Positions 1-5,047 of a stretch of 5,047 nucleotides of DNA are shown piece after piece. A program made the translations under genes and the position numbers. The notes below the pieces were generated by a model that searched no databases, was not told the origin of the DNA, and saw only the letters and a list, made by a program, of their open reading frames with translations. Within the stretch, counting starts at the first letter, position 1, and each line of letters begins with the position of its first letter. The stretch is from Desulfobacteraceae bacterium (GTDB taxonomy: Bacteria > Desulfobacterota > Desulfobacteria > Desulfobacterales > UBA11574): contig PKTV01000047.1 in assembly GCA_002868985.1 (NCBI GenBank), positions 1 through 5,047 of the forward strand. Reading direction: 5' to 3'.

Positions 1-2
1 CC

Positions 3-1022
3 GACACCTACAATCCGTCTCGAAAAAAAAGTGAAAAGCTTTCACGCATATTAAAAATACATGCCAACAAGAGAGAACGCATCGATTCCGCAGGCGCCGG
101 CAGCCTGGTCGGGGTTATTGGATTAAAAGAGTCTTCTACGGGAGAGACGCTCTGCTCCATTGATCATCCTGTTTTATTAGAAAAAATAGAGTTTTACGAG
201 CCTGTCATATCCGTGGCTGTAGAGCCTAAAACCCATGCTGACCAGGAAAAACTTGATCAAGTCCTCGAAAAATTTATGGCTGAAGATCCGACACTTAAAC
301 TTCAAAAGGATGAAGACACTGGACAGACAATTTTATCCGGTATGGGAGAACTTCATCTCGAAGTTATTATCAGTCGTATGCAGCGAGAATTCAAGACCAA
401 TGTCAATGTGGGAAAACCACAGGTTATGTACAGGGAGACCATCGAAAAAGAAGGGCATGCATCTGCAGTATTTGACAAGGAAGTGGCAGGAAACCGACAC
501 TATGCCGAAGTTACGTTAAAATTGTTGCCCCTGGAACGAGGCTCTGAGAACAGATTCAGGTCTGAAATTGCTGACGAAACAATACCTGATATGTTCATCC
601 CTGCTATCAAAAAAGGTGTTATGGAATCCCTGGAAAGCGGAGCATTGATGGGGTATCCTGTTGTCGATGTTGAGGCCGTTCTCACCGGAGGAGTATATAA
701 AGAATCTTTGAGCACTGAACTGGCCTATACGGTTAGTGCATCTATGGCTTGCAAAACAGCACTGACGAAAGGTGAATCGTTTCTCCTTGATCCGATTATG
801 AATGTGGAAGTTTTTGTTCCAGAGACTTTTATGGGAGACGTGATAGGGGATCTCAATTCTCGAAATGGAAAAATCGAATCTATCGAGCACAAAATGGGCC
901 TACAGGTGATAAAGGTTGTGGTTCCACTGGCGCGCATGTTCGGATATTCAACATCATTGCGGTCAGCTACACAGGGCAGGGGGACATTCACCATGCAATT
1001 TTCTCATTTTGACCGATGCTAA
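3..1022 (+). CDS. fusA: Elongation factor G family GTPase, C-terminal half (5' end outside window); likely EF-G2/recycling-type paralogue
   Basis: The frame is open from base 3 to the TAA at 1020-1022, giving 339 visible residues of a protein normally near 690, so the GTPase domain and most of domain II are missing. The fragment starts in late domain II (DTYNP, then HANKRERID). It continues through domain III (about residues 70-145, with SVAVEPK and SGMGELHLE), domain IV (about 146-260, with GKPQVMYRETI and GYPVVDVE) and domain V (about 261-339, with LLDPIMNVEV, MGDVIGDLNSR and MFGYSTSLRS). EF-G drives ribosome translocation and, with RRF, ribosome recycling in the cytoplasm. Domain IV is atypical: the GGRGQYG signature reads AGNRHYA, and the tip position that is His in E. 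coli EF-G (GSYHDVDSS) is Lys233 here (GVYKESLST). From memory, this resembles mitochondrial EF-G2 and spirochaete EF-G2, which act in recycling, so I infer a specialised paralogue. The GTG at 213 is an internal Val codon. The EF-G family call is near certain; the subfamily is moderate. Confidence 0.95.
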   Translation, partial: DTYNPSRKKSEKLSRILKIHANKRERIDSAGAGSLVGVIGLKESSTGETLCSIDHPVLLEKIEFYEPVISVAVEPKTHADQEKLDQVLEKFMAEDPTLKLQKDEDTGQTILSGMGELHLEVIISRMQREFKTNVNVGKPQVMYRETIEKEGHASAVFDKEVAGNRHYAEVTLKLLPLERGSENRFRSEIADETIPDMFIPAIKKGVMESLESGALMGYPVVDVEAVLTGGVYKESLSTELAYTVSASMACKTALTKGESFLLDPIMNVEVFVPETFMGDVIGDLNSRNGKIESIEHKMGLQVIKVVVPLARMFGYSTSLRSATQGRGTFTMQFSHFDRC

Positions 1023-1092
1023 CCATTCCTCTTCAAACTTTCCACCCCGGATTTCTCAAACAGCACGCGCTTTTTTAAAAAAGATTATCCAT

Positions 1093-1121
1093 TCCGCTCT
1101 TCCTTCCGGGCTGGAAGCGGA
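1093..1121. terminator. Imperfect GC-rich hairpin between convergent genes, weak terminator candidate
   Basis: TCCGCT at 1093-1098 pairs with AGCGGA at 1116-1121. The stem can extend inward by TCC (1101-1103) with GGA (1113-1115), leaving a two-base bulge. It lies between the ends of the EF-G gene and the minus-strand protease gene, where a shared terminator would be expected. On the minus strand a run of six T follows only about ten bases after the stem (T6A6 tract at 1071-1082); on the plus strand no T run follows directly. It is therefore not a textbook intrinsic terminator, and its function is inferred from position. Confidence 0.25.
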
Positions 1122-1139
1122 GCCGGAGGCTGATAAATA

Positions 1140-1157
1140 AGTTTTTCAATAAAAACT
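1140..1157. repeat. Small perfect A/T-rich inverted repeat between convergent genes
   Basis: AGTTTTT (1140-1146) and AAAAACT (1151-1157) form a perfect 7-bp stem with the loop CAAT. It sits 15 bases beyond the stop codon of the minus-strand protease gene and 118 bases after the EF-G stop. The stem has one G-C-type pair only and no following T run, so it would be a weak terminator at best. The remaining intergenic bases between 1023 and 1171 show nothing else I can support. Confidence 0.25.
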
Positions 1158-1171
1158 CACCGACTACTCAG

Positions 1172-2605
1172 TTAATTCTTTTGTGCTTTATTGTCGTCAT
1201 CCTTTTCTGATTTGTTCTTTTTCTTTGTGATTTCCTTCAACAATTCCTCTATTTGGGCCTTTTTATATGGTTCATTGATGTATTCCAAAGCTTTTTTTAG
1301 ATGGAAAATGGCATTTTTGAAATCCCTTTTATTTTTGTAATGAAGACCTATGAAATAATGCGCATCACCCTCATTCCCAAGCTTCCAATACGTTTCACCA
1401 AGGGTATAAAGCGCACGAGGATAATTTTGTTGTTTTGAGATAAGTTTTTCAAACGTTGCGATTGCATCCATGAGATGGCCGAGTTCCACCTGGGTGCGCC
1501 CCAGATAAAAAAGTATATCAGGATCATTCGAGTTAATGCTGGAAGCGCCATCCAGAATGCTGAATGCTTGCTGGTAATTTCCATCGATAAAGTATAAGCG
1601 GCCAAGATCTTTTAAAATATAGGGGTCAAATGCCTTTTTCCCCAATGCCGCTTTGAGGTATGTTTCAGCAGCTTTGTGGTCGCCTTTTCTATCCAGGGTC
1701 AAGCCGTATCCATAATATGCCAAAGGGTCGTCGGGATGATTATGTACATCTGATTTAAACTTGCTTAATGCAACACTCTCATCTCCGTAAATGGCAACGA
1801 GCCGTGTATGGGCCCTTTTAAAATAATAGTCATTGATATGGTTCTCGGTTTTTTTGTGTTTCTCAAGCCAAGTGTCGATATACGCCATCCGTTCCTCTGA
1901 AGCTGGATGGGTGGTCAGATAAGTCGGAATCTGGTTTGAATCGAACCAGCGTTTGCTTCGCATTTTTTCCAGTGTAGATATCAGCCCTTTACCGTTATAT
2001 CCGGCTTTTCTCAGAACGTTGAGTCCGATCTGATCCGCTTGTCTTTCGTCTTCACGGCCGTATGCAAGTGCATAGGATTGGCCGGCTGCCATAGAACCAA
2101 GGGTGACTGCATTGGCAGCTGCCGAGGCTCCGGCGGTTCCAAGAAGCACGCCGGCGACAACCCCGGCAAGTGTGGCGTAGTTTAATTTTTCAGCCCTTTC
2201 TATTTTCTGAGAAATATGGCGACACATCACATGTGAAATTTCATGGGCCAGTATACATGCCAACTCTTCCTCATTATCCATTGCTTCCAGCAATCCGCTG
2301 TATATAAAAATGTGACCTGCGGGTGTGGCAAAAGCATTGTAGGTATCTTCCTTTATTACATAAAAATGGTAGGAAAAAGGTTGGGGAGGGAGCGTTGAAA
2401 CGATTTTTTGGCCGACGTCGTTGATATAATTTGTGATAAGCGGGTCTGTGATAACTTCGTAGTGCGATAAAATGAGTTTAATAAACTCATTTGCCAGTTC
2501 CTCTTCCTCTTGTATTGTAATCCCTGAAACACCTTTAGGGGAGATGATGCCACACGCAATAATGAGAACAGTACATAGCAAAATACATTGTTTAACAATT
2601 TTCAT
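1172..2605 (-). CDS. bepA: Secreted M48 zinc metalloprotease with TPR domain, BepA (YfgC) type
   Basis: The 477-residue protein is close in length to E. coli BepA, a periplasmic protease and chaperone that aids or degrades stalled outer-membrane proteins at the Bam and Lpt machinery. Residues 1-28 form an export signal with a hydrophobic core (CILLCTVLIIACG). Zinc-site residues are visible: HEISH at 121-125 (His121, His125, catalytic Glu122), Glu187 in the ERQAD motif, and His233 in TTHPASEERM, matching the BepA His that acts as a fourth ligand and switch. Residues 145-180 form the small-residue-rich helical segment typical of the family. Residues about 260-445 contain several TPR-like units (for example AYYGYGLTLDRKGDHKAAET), followed by a Lys/Asp-rich tail (460-477). 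I chose the ATG at 2605 because GAGG lies five bases upstream and the signal peptide begins there; the ATG at 2680 would add 25 residues ahead of it. The gene is divergent from parA. The exact orthologue (BepA versus LoiP/YcaL-like or another TPR-M48 branch) is slightly less certain than the family. Confidence 0.92.
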   Translation of the reverse strand: MKIVKQCILLCTVLIIACGIISPKGVSGITIQEEEELANEFIKLILSHYEVITDPLITNYINDVGQKIVSTLPPQPFSYHFYVIKEDTYNAFATPAGHIFIYSGLLEAMDNEEELACILAHEISHVMCRHISQKIERAEKLNYATLAGVVAGVLLGTAGASAAANAVTLGSMAAGQSYALAYGREDERQADQIGLNVLRKAGYNGKGLISTLEKMRSKRWFDSNQIPTYLTTHPASEERMAYIDTWLEKHKKTENHINDYYFKRAHTRLVAIYGDESVALSKFKSDVHNHPDDPLAYYGYGLTLDRKGDHKAAETYLKAALGKKAFDPYILKDLGRLYFIDGNYQQAFSILDGASSINSNDPDILFYLGRTQVELGHLMDAIATFEKLISKQQNYPRALYTLGETYWKLGNEGDAHYFIGLHYKNKRDFKNAIFHLKKALEYINEPYKKAQIEELLKEITKKKNKSEKDDDNKAQKN

Positions 2606-2609
2606 GAAA

Positions 2610-2614
2610 ACCTC
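2610..2614 (-). promoter_or_regulatory. Ribosome binding site deciding the bepA start
   Basis: On the minus strand GAGGT (2614 to 2610) ends four bases before the ATG at 2605-2603. This is a good Shine-Dalgarno match at normal spacing. It favours the start at 2605, with a signal peptide at the N-terminus, over the upstream in-frame ATG codons at 2665 and 2680. Confidence 0.7.
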
Positions 2615-2658
2615 GACAAAAGAAGGTGCCGGTTTTTGTATGAATAAAAAAGAAACCG

Positions 2659-2672
2659 AAACCATATGGTTT
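2659..2672. promoter_or_regulatory. Perfect 14-bp palindrome, candidate operator in the bepA/parA divergent region
   Basis: AAACCATATGGTTT is a perfect inverted repeat with no spacer. It overlaps a tandem direct repeat GAAACC GAAACC (2652-2663). It lies between two divergent genes, at the expected -35 position for the TATAAT at 2685-2690, and just inside the predicted bepA transcript. A dimeric regulator bound here could affect both directions. No regulator gene is visible in the window, so its role is inferred from symmetry and position. Confidence 0.35.
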
Positions 2673-2684
2673 TGCTGCACACTC

Positions 2685-2690
2685 TATAAT
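2685..2690 (+). promoter_or_regulatory. Candidate -10 element (TATAAT) for the parA operon
   Basis: This is an exact consensus -10 hexamer 86 bases upstream of the parA ATG, implying a leader of roughly 75 bases. No good -35 sits at 16-18 bases upstream; that place is taken by the 14-bp palindrome. An alternative is TTGGTT (2702-2707) with TATATA (2727-2732), at a long 19-base spacing. The region is A/T-rich, so chance matches are likely. Confidence 0.3.
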
Positions 2691-2716
2691 TTATTACTCA
2701 ATTGGTTAATAGTCAA
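2688..2716 (-). promoter_or_regulatory. Candidate sigma70 promoter for bepA
   Basis: Read on the minus strand, TTGACT (2716-2711, five of six -35 consensus bases) is followed after exactly 17 bases by TAAATT (2693-2688, four of six -10 bases). Transcription would begin near 2681, giving a leader of about 75 bases before the ATG at 2605. Its -10 overlaps the plus-strand TATAAT, so the two promoters could compete for polymerase. Confidence 0.45.
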
Positions 2717-2770
2717 ATCATATCCTTATATACTTTTCAATCATCATGTTTTGTGGTAATGTTCGTCACC

Positions 2771-3538
2771 ATGACCCATATCATATGCATAGCCAACCAG
2801 AAAGGTGGTGTAGGAAAAACGACGACAGCCGTAAATCTGTCGGCTGCCATGGCAGTTTCGGAGAAAAGAATTCTCCTTGTGGATTGTGATCCCCAGGGAA
2901 ATGCAACTACCGGTTTGGGAATAGATAAAAATCGTATTGAAAAGTCATTATACCACGGCATGATTGGTAATGTCGATGCCGAGAATCTTATCTTGGATAG
3001 TGACATAGAAACCTTGAAAATCATACCCTCAAGAGTTGAGCTGATTGGTTTTGAAGTGGAGATGATGTCAAAACCCAGGCGTGAAATGGCCCTAAAAGAG
3101 CTTTTATCCCAAATTAAAAATTCGTTTGAATATATCATCATCGACTGTCCACCCTCCTTGAGCCTTCTAACAGTTAATGCACTGACTGCAGCCGATGTTA
3201 TGTTAATCCCGCTTCAGTGTGAATTTTATGCATTGGAAGGCCTTGGACAGCTTCTTCAAACCATGAAGCGAATCAAATATAGTTTGAATCCTAGTCTTAA
3301 GATTGCCGGCATACTTCTTACCATGTTTGATAAAAGAACAAATCTGTCTCATCAGGTTGCTGAAGATGCCGGAAAATATTTCAAACAACTGGTATTCAAG
3401 ACCATGATTCCCAGAAATGTCAGACTGGGCGAAGCGCCGAGTTTCGGAAAGCCGATCTTGTTGTACGATGCAACCTCCAAAGGGGCCCGCAGTTACTTTA
3501 ATCTGGCAAAAGAGATTATAAACAATAAATCCTTCTGA
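2771..3538 (+). CDS. parA: ParA/Soj-type chromosome partitioning ATPase
   Basis: The 255-residue protein matches the length of chromosomal ParA (Soj). ParA dimerises on ATP, binds DNA nonspecifically and is stimulated by ParB, moving parS-bound origins apart. The deviant Walker A motif is KGGVGKTT at residues 11-18, with signature Lys11 and Lys16. Walker A' is VDCDPQGN (37-44) with Asp38 and Asp40, and Walker B is YIIIDCPPS with Asp125. The C-terminal PRNVRLGEAPSFGKP motif is typical of Soj and includes the Arg implicated in DNA binding. There is no N-terminal HTH, unlike plasmid P1/F-type ParA. I chose ATG 2771 because MTHIICIANQKGG is the usual N-terminus; ATG 2759 would add four residues, and neither start has a good Shine-Dalgarno. 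It is the first gene of a probable parA-parB-nuclease operon. Confidence 0.96.
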   Translation: MTHIICIANQKGGVGKTTTAVNLSAAMAVSEKRILLVDCDPQGNATTGLGIDKNRIEKSLYHGMIGNVDAENLILDSDIETLKIIPSRVELIGFEVEMMSKPRREMALKELLSQIKNSFEYIIIDCPPSLSLLTVNALTAADVMLIPLQCEFYALEGLGQLLQTMKRIKYSLNPSLKIAGILLTMFDKRTNLSHQVAEDAGKYFKQLVFKTMIPRNVRLGEAPSFGKPILLYDATSKGARSYFNLAKEIINNKSF

Positions 3539-3552
3539 ATAACTCGTTCAGC

Positions 3553-3559
3553 AGGAGGG
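3553..3559 (+). promoter_or_regulatory. Strong Shine-Dalgarno (AGGAGGG) far from the parB start
   Basis: AGGAGGG is a near-perfect anti-Shine-Dalgarno match, 14 bases after the parA stop. It is 70 bases upstream of the parB ATG, far too distant to serve it directly. The only appropriately spaced candidate codon is a CTG at 3565, five bases downstream, which opens a short frame ending on the parB start. parB itself has no recognisable ribosome binding site. Confidence 0.4.
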
Positions 3560-3564
3560 CATAT

Positions 3565-3633
3565 CTGAAATCTGTTAATGCCGATGATAACCGTGTAATA
3601 CATGTATTGACGAGATTAACGCCATCACAATGA
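3565..3633 (+). CDS. Possible 22-codon leader peptide with CTG start, overlapping parB as ATGA
   Basis: The frame reads CTG AAA TCT through to a TGA at 3631-3633, whose last bases overlap the parB ATG (ATGA). The predicted peptide begins LKSVNADDNRV and ends TRLTPSQ. AGGAGGG lies five bases before the CTG, ideal spacing. If translated, ribosomes finishing here could reinitiate on parB, explaining parB's lack of its own Shine-Dalgarno. Against this: CTG is a rare start codon, the peptide matches no family I recognise, and a 23-codon open run can occur by chance. I treat this as a speculative coupling leader, not an established gene. Confidence 0.25.
   Translation: MKSVNADDNRVIHVLTRLTPSQ
3597..3608. 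promoter_or_regulatory. Perfect 12-bp palindrome between parA and parB
   Basis: AATACATGTATT is a perfect spacer-free inverted repeat 21 bases upstream of the parB ATG. It does not resemble the conserved parS core (TGTTTCACGTGAAACA and its variants). It might be an internal operator, a divergent centromere-like site, or chance symmetry in A/T-rich DNA. Nothing in the window decides between these. Confidence 0.25.
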
Positions 3634-4532
3634 AAAAAGAAATGAAAAGTAAAAAAGCCGAATCAGGTTCAAAAAAAACCAAAAAATTGGTCCTGGGAAG
3701 AGGTCTTGATGCTTTATTGCCCGATATTGAACCCATGGAAGATATTCCAAAGGAATATTTTACGTGTGATATTGGGCTGATTCAGCCCAATCGTTATCAG
3801 CCTCGTTTGCGATTTTCCGACAATGAACTGGAGGAGATGGCCCGTTCAATTCATCAGCAAGGTATCATCCAGCCCCTTTTGGTTAGAAAAGACAGCAATG
3901 GATATGAACTTATAGCCGGTGAAAGACGCTTGCGCGCTGCTAAAAAAGCAGGGTTGAAACAGGTGCCGGTTCTTGTCAAAACGATCACAGATATAGATAT
4001 GCTGGAAATGTCCATTGTTGAAAATGTGCAACGGTCTGATTTAAATCCCATTGAAGAGGCTGAAGCCTATCATCGGCTTATCACAGAGTTCGGCCTTACC
4101 CAGGATCAGGCTGCAGAACGTGTGGGGAAAAGCAGATCTGCAGTTGCCAATTTTTTAAGACTTCGTCAGTTGCCCGAACAAATAAAGACCAGCATTATGG
4201 ATGGGGCCCTGAGTATGGGTCATGCCCGGGCCTTGCTGGGCACTGCCACTTCTGCCCAGCTAAACGCAGTATTTAAGACGGTGATTTCAAAAGGACTTTC
4301 GGTCAGGGAAACAGAACGTTTGATTAAACGGTTGAAAGCTGAGAAAGAAAGACCTAAAAAGCCTATATCGAGTTCGGAACAAAGATACTTTTCAGATTTG
4401 GCCGATGATCTTTCCGGTCGTTTCGGGACCAAGGTTCAGATCAAAAAGCGGGGACAAAAGGGCAAAGTTGAAATCGAATTTTACAGCAATGACGATCTAG
4501 ACCGTCTGCTAAGCTTGCTAAAGCAGATATAA
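3630..4532 (+). CDS. parB: ParB/Spo0J-type partitioning protein (CTP-dependent DNA clamp)
   Basis: The 300-residue protein has the full Spo0J layout. A basic N-terminal tail (1-20) leads into VLGRGLDALLP (21-31), the conserved segment that stimulates the ParA ATPase. The CTP-binding/clamping domain (about 45-148) contains IIQPLLV (79-85), AGERRLRAA (96-104) and ENVQRSDLNPIEEAEAY (131-147). The parS-reading HTH follows (about 156-200, LTQDQAAERVGKSRSAVANF then GHARALL). A variable Lys-rich linker (230-250) joins a C-terminal dimerisation region (250-300). ParB loads at parS near the origin, slides as a clamp and is acted on by ParA. ATG 3630 is the first ATG, GTG or TTG in frame after in-frame stops at 3576, 3585 and 3588, although it has no clear Shine-Dalgarno; the ATG at 3642 is an alternative. 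The stop codon overlaps the start of the next gene. Confidence 0.96.
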   Translation: MKKEMKSKKAESGSKKTKKLVLGRGLDALLPDIEPMEDIPKEYFTCDIGLIQPNRYQPRLRFSDNELEEMARSIHQQGIIQPLLVRKDSNGYELIAGERRLRAAKKAGLKQVPVLVKTITDIDMLEMSIVENVQRSDLNPIEEAEAYHRLITEFGLTQDQAAERVGKSRSAVANFLRLRQLPEQIKTSIMDGALSMGHARALLGTATSAQLNAVFKTVISKGLSVRETERLIKRLKAEKERPKKPISSSEQRYFSDLADDLSGRFGTKVQIKKRGQKGKVEIEFYSNDDLDRLLSLLKQI

Positions 4533-5047
4533 TGTCTATTCATATTATCATCGATGGCTACAATCTGATCCGACAATCCAATTCACTCAGCGATCTTGAC
4601 CGTCAGGATATCCAGCTCGGTCGAGAGGCACTTCTCGACATGCTTGCTGCATATCAGAGAATAAAACATCATAAGATAACCGTTGTTTTTGATGGCACCA
4701 ACGCTCCTCCCTTTTCCCAGCACAAAAACCGGGTCAAAGGGATTAAGGTCAGATTTTCTCGCAGTGGCGAGTCAGCCGATTCCGTTATTAAGCGGATGGC
4801 AAGCCGTGAAAGAGAAAAAGCCTTGGTTGTCAGCTCTGATCTGGATATTGTGAATTTTGCAGCTGCCAAGGGCGCCGCGACAATTCGATCTCCCGATTTT
4901 GAAGAGAAGATTGCTATGGCGGTTTATATGGATATAAAGGGTGTAGAAAGAGTAGACGAAGGCGGATGGGTCCCCACGACAAAAAAGAAAGGCCCCAGCA
5001 AACGACTTTCCAAAAGAAAACGTCGAAATAGGATTAAAATCAGAAAA
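4532..5047 (+). CDS. YacP-like NYN-domain (PIN-fold) putative ribonuclease, 3' end at or just beyond window
   Basis: An open frame of 172 codons starts at ATG 4532, which shares its A with the parB stop (TAATG), and has no stop before the window ends. This implies translational coupling with parB; only a weak ribosome binding site is visible inside parB. The protein matches the YacP family of NYN domains: IIIDGYNLI at residues 5-13 (Asp8, Asn11), VVFDGTN at 51-57 (Asp54), SGESADSVI at 78-86 (Glu80, Asp83) and VVSSDLDIV at 99-107 (Ser102, Asp103, Asp105). These acidic residues form the metal-binding centre of PIN-like nucleases. Bacillus Rae1 (YacP) is a ribosome-dependent mRNA endonuclease; the same activity here is inference. 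The last 24 visible residues contain 14 Lys/Arg (KRLSKRKRRNRIKIRK), suggesting RNA or ribosome contact. YacP proteins are about 170 residues, so the stop is probably very close to the window edge. Confidence 0.85.
   Translation, partial: MSIHIIIDGYNLIRQSNSLSDLDRQDIQLGREALLDMLAAYQRIKHHKITVVFDGTNAPPFSQHKNRVKGIKVRFSRSGESADSVIKRMASREREKALVVSSDLDIVNFAAAKGAATIRSPDFEEKIAMAVYMDIKGVERVDEGGWVPTTKKKGPSKRLSKRKRRNRIKIRK

Noticed and set aside
500..994. Several minus-strand open frames inside the EF-G gene
   Set aside because: They are antisense shadows of a strongly conserved coding region, with no recognisable domains.
1071..1082. T6A6 tract as part of an intrinsic terminator for the protease gene
   Set aside because: It is self-complementary but separated from the nearest GC-rich hairpin by about ten bases on the minus strand, so it does not form the usual stem plus immediate U-run.
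916..1140. 74-codon plus-strand frame across the end of the EF-G gene
   Set aside because: Most of it lies inside the EF-G domain V coding sequence in another frame, its translation resembles no family, and no ribosome binding site supports it.
1172..2680. Longer start for the protease gene at the ATG ending at 2680
   Set aside because: It would place 25 residues, including prolines and charges, ahead of the signal peptide. It would also run through the palindrome and lacks the GAGG that precedes the ATG at 2605.
2702..2770. parA start at TTG 2702
   Set aside because: It adds 23 residues not found at the N-terminus of Soj-type ParA, which normally begins just before the Walker A strand; it also overlaps the candidate promoters.
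2737..3141. 134-codon antisense frame across the parA 5' half
   Set aside because: It mirrors the conserved ParA coding sequence, and its translation is not protein-like for any known family.
2606..3629. A parS site near parAB
   Set aside because: I searched by eye for CACGTG-centred and TTTCAC/GTGAAA-type palindromes here and elsewhere in the window and found none; the palindromes present have different cores.

Overview
The window looks like ordinary chromosomal housekeeping sequence from a Gram-negative bacterium. A periplasmic BepA-type protease implies an outer membrane. A non-canonical EF-G paralogue, of a kind known mainly from deltaproteobacteria (Desulfobacterota), spirochaetes and planctomycetes, together with a Soj/Spo0J-type ParAB pair, makes a Desulfobacterota-like host my best guess; that is inference, not proof. 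I see no phage, IS element, CRISPR array, tRNA or rRNA, and no gene-free stretch longer than 300 bases.

Layout. Bases 3-1022 (+) hold the C-terminal half of an EF-G family GTPase whose 5' end lies outside the window. It converges on a gene at 1172-2605 (-) for a secreted M48 zinc metalloprotease with C-terminal TPRs (BepA/YfgC type). The roughly 150 bases between them contain only weak hairpins. A 165-base divergent region (2606-2770) follows, with a perfect 14-bp palindrome and overlapping candidate promoters. It leads into parA (2771-3538), parB (3630-4532) and a YacP-like NYN-domain nuclease gene (4532 to beyond 5047), all on the + strand. The parB stop and nuclease start overlap as TAATG, so these three genes probably form one operon.

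How the genes work together. ParA and ParB are the ATPase and the CTP-dependent DNA clamp that segregate chromosome origins; no parS site is visible here. The NYN protein is probably an RNA-cleaving enzyme, and its coupling to parB is the most unusual piece of gene order. EF-G and BepA belong to unrelated processes (translation and outer-membrane protein quality control).

The points most worth a second look are: a possible 22-codon leader ORF between parA and parB, with a strong Shine-Dalgarno, a non-standard CTG start and an ATGA overlap with parB; the EF-G domain IV tip, which has Lys where translocases carry His; the palindrome in the bepA/parA divergent promoter region; and the parB-yacP coupling. 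None amounts to a clearly new system.
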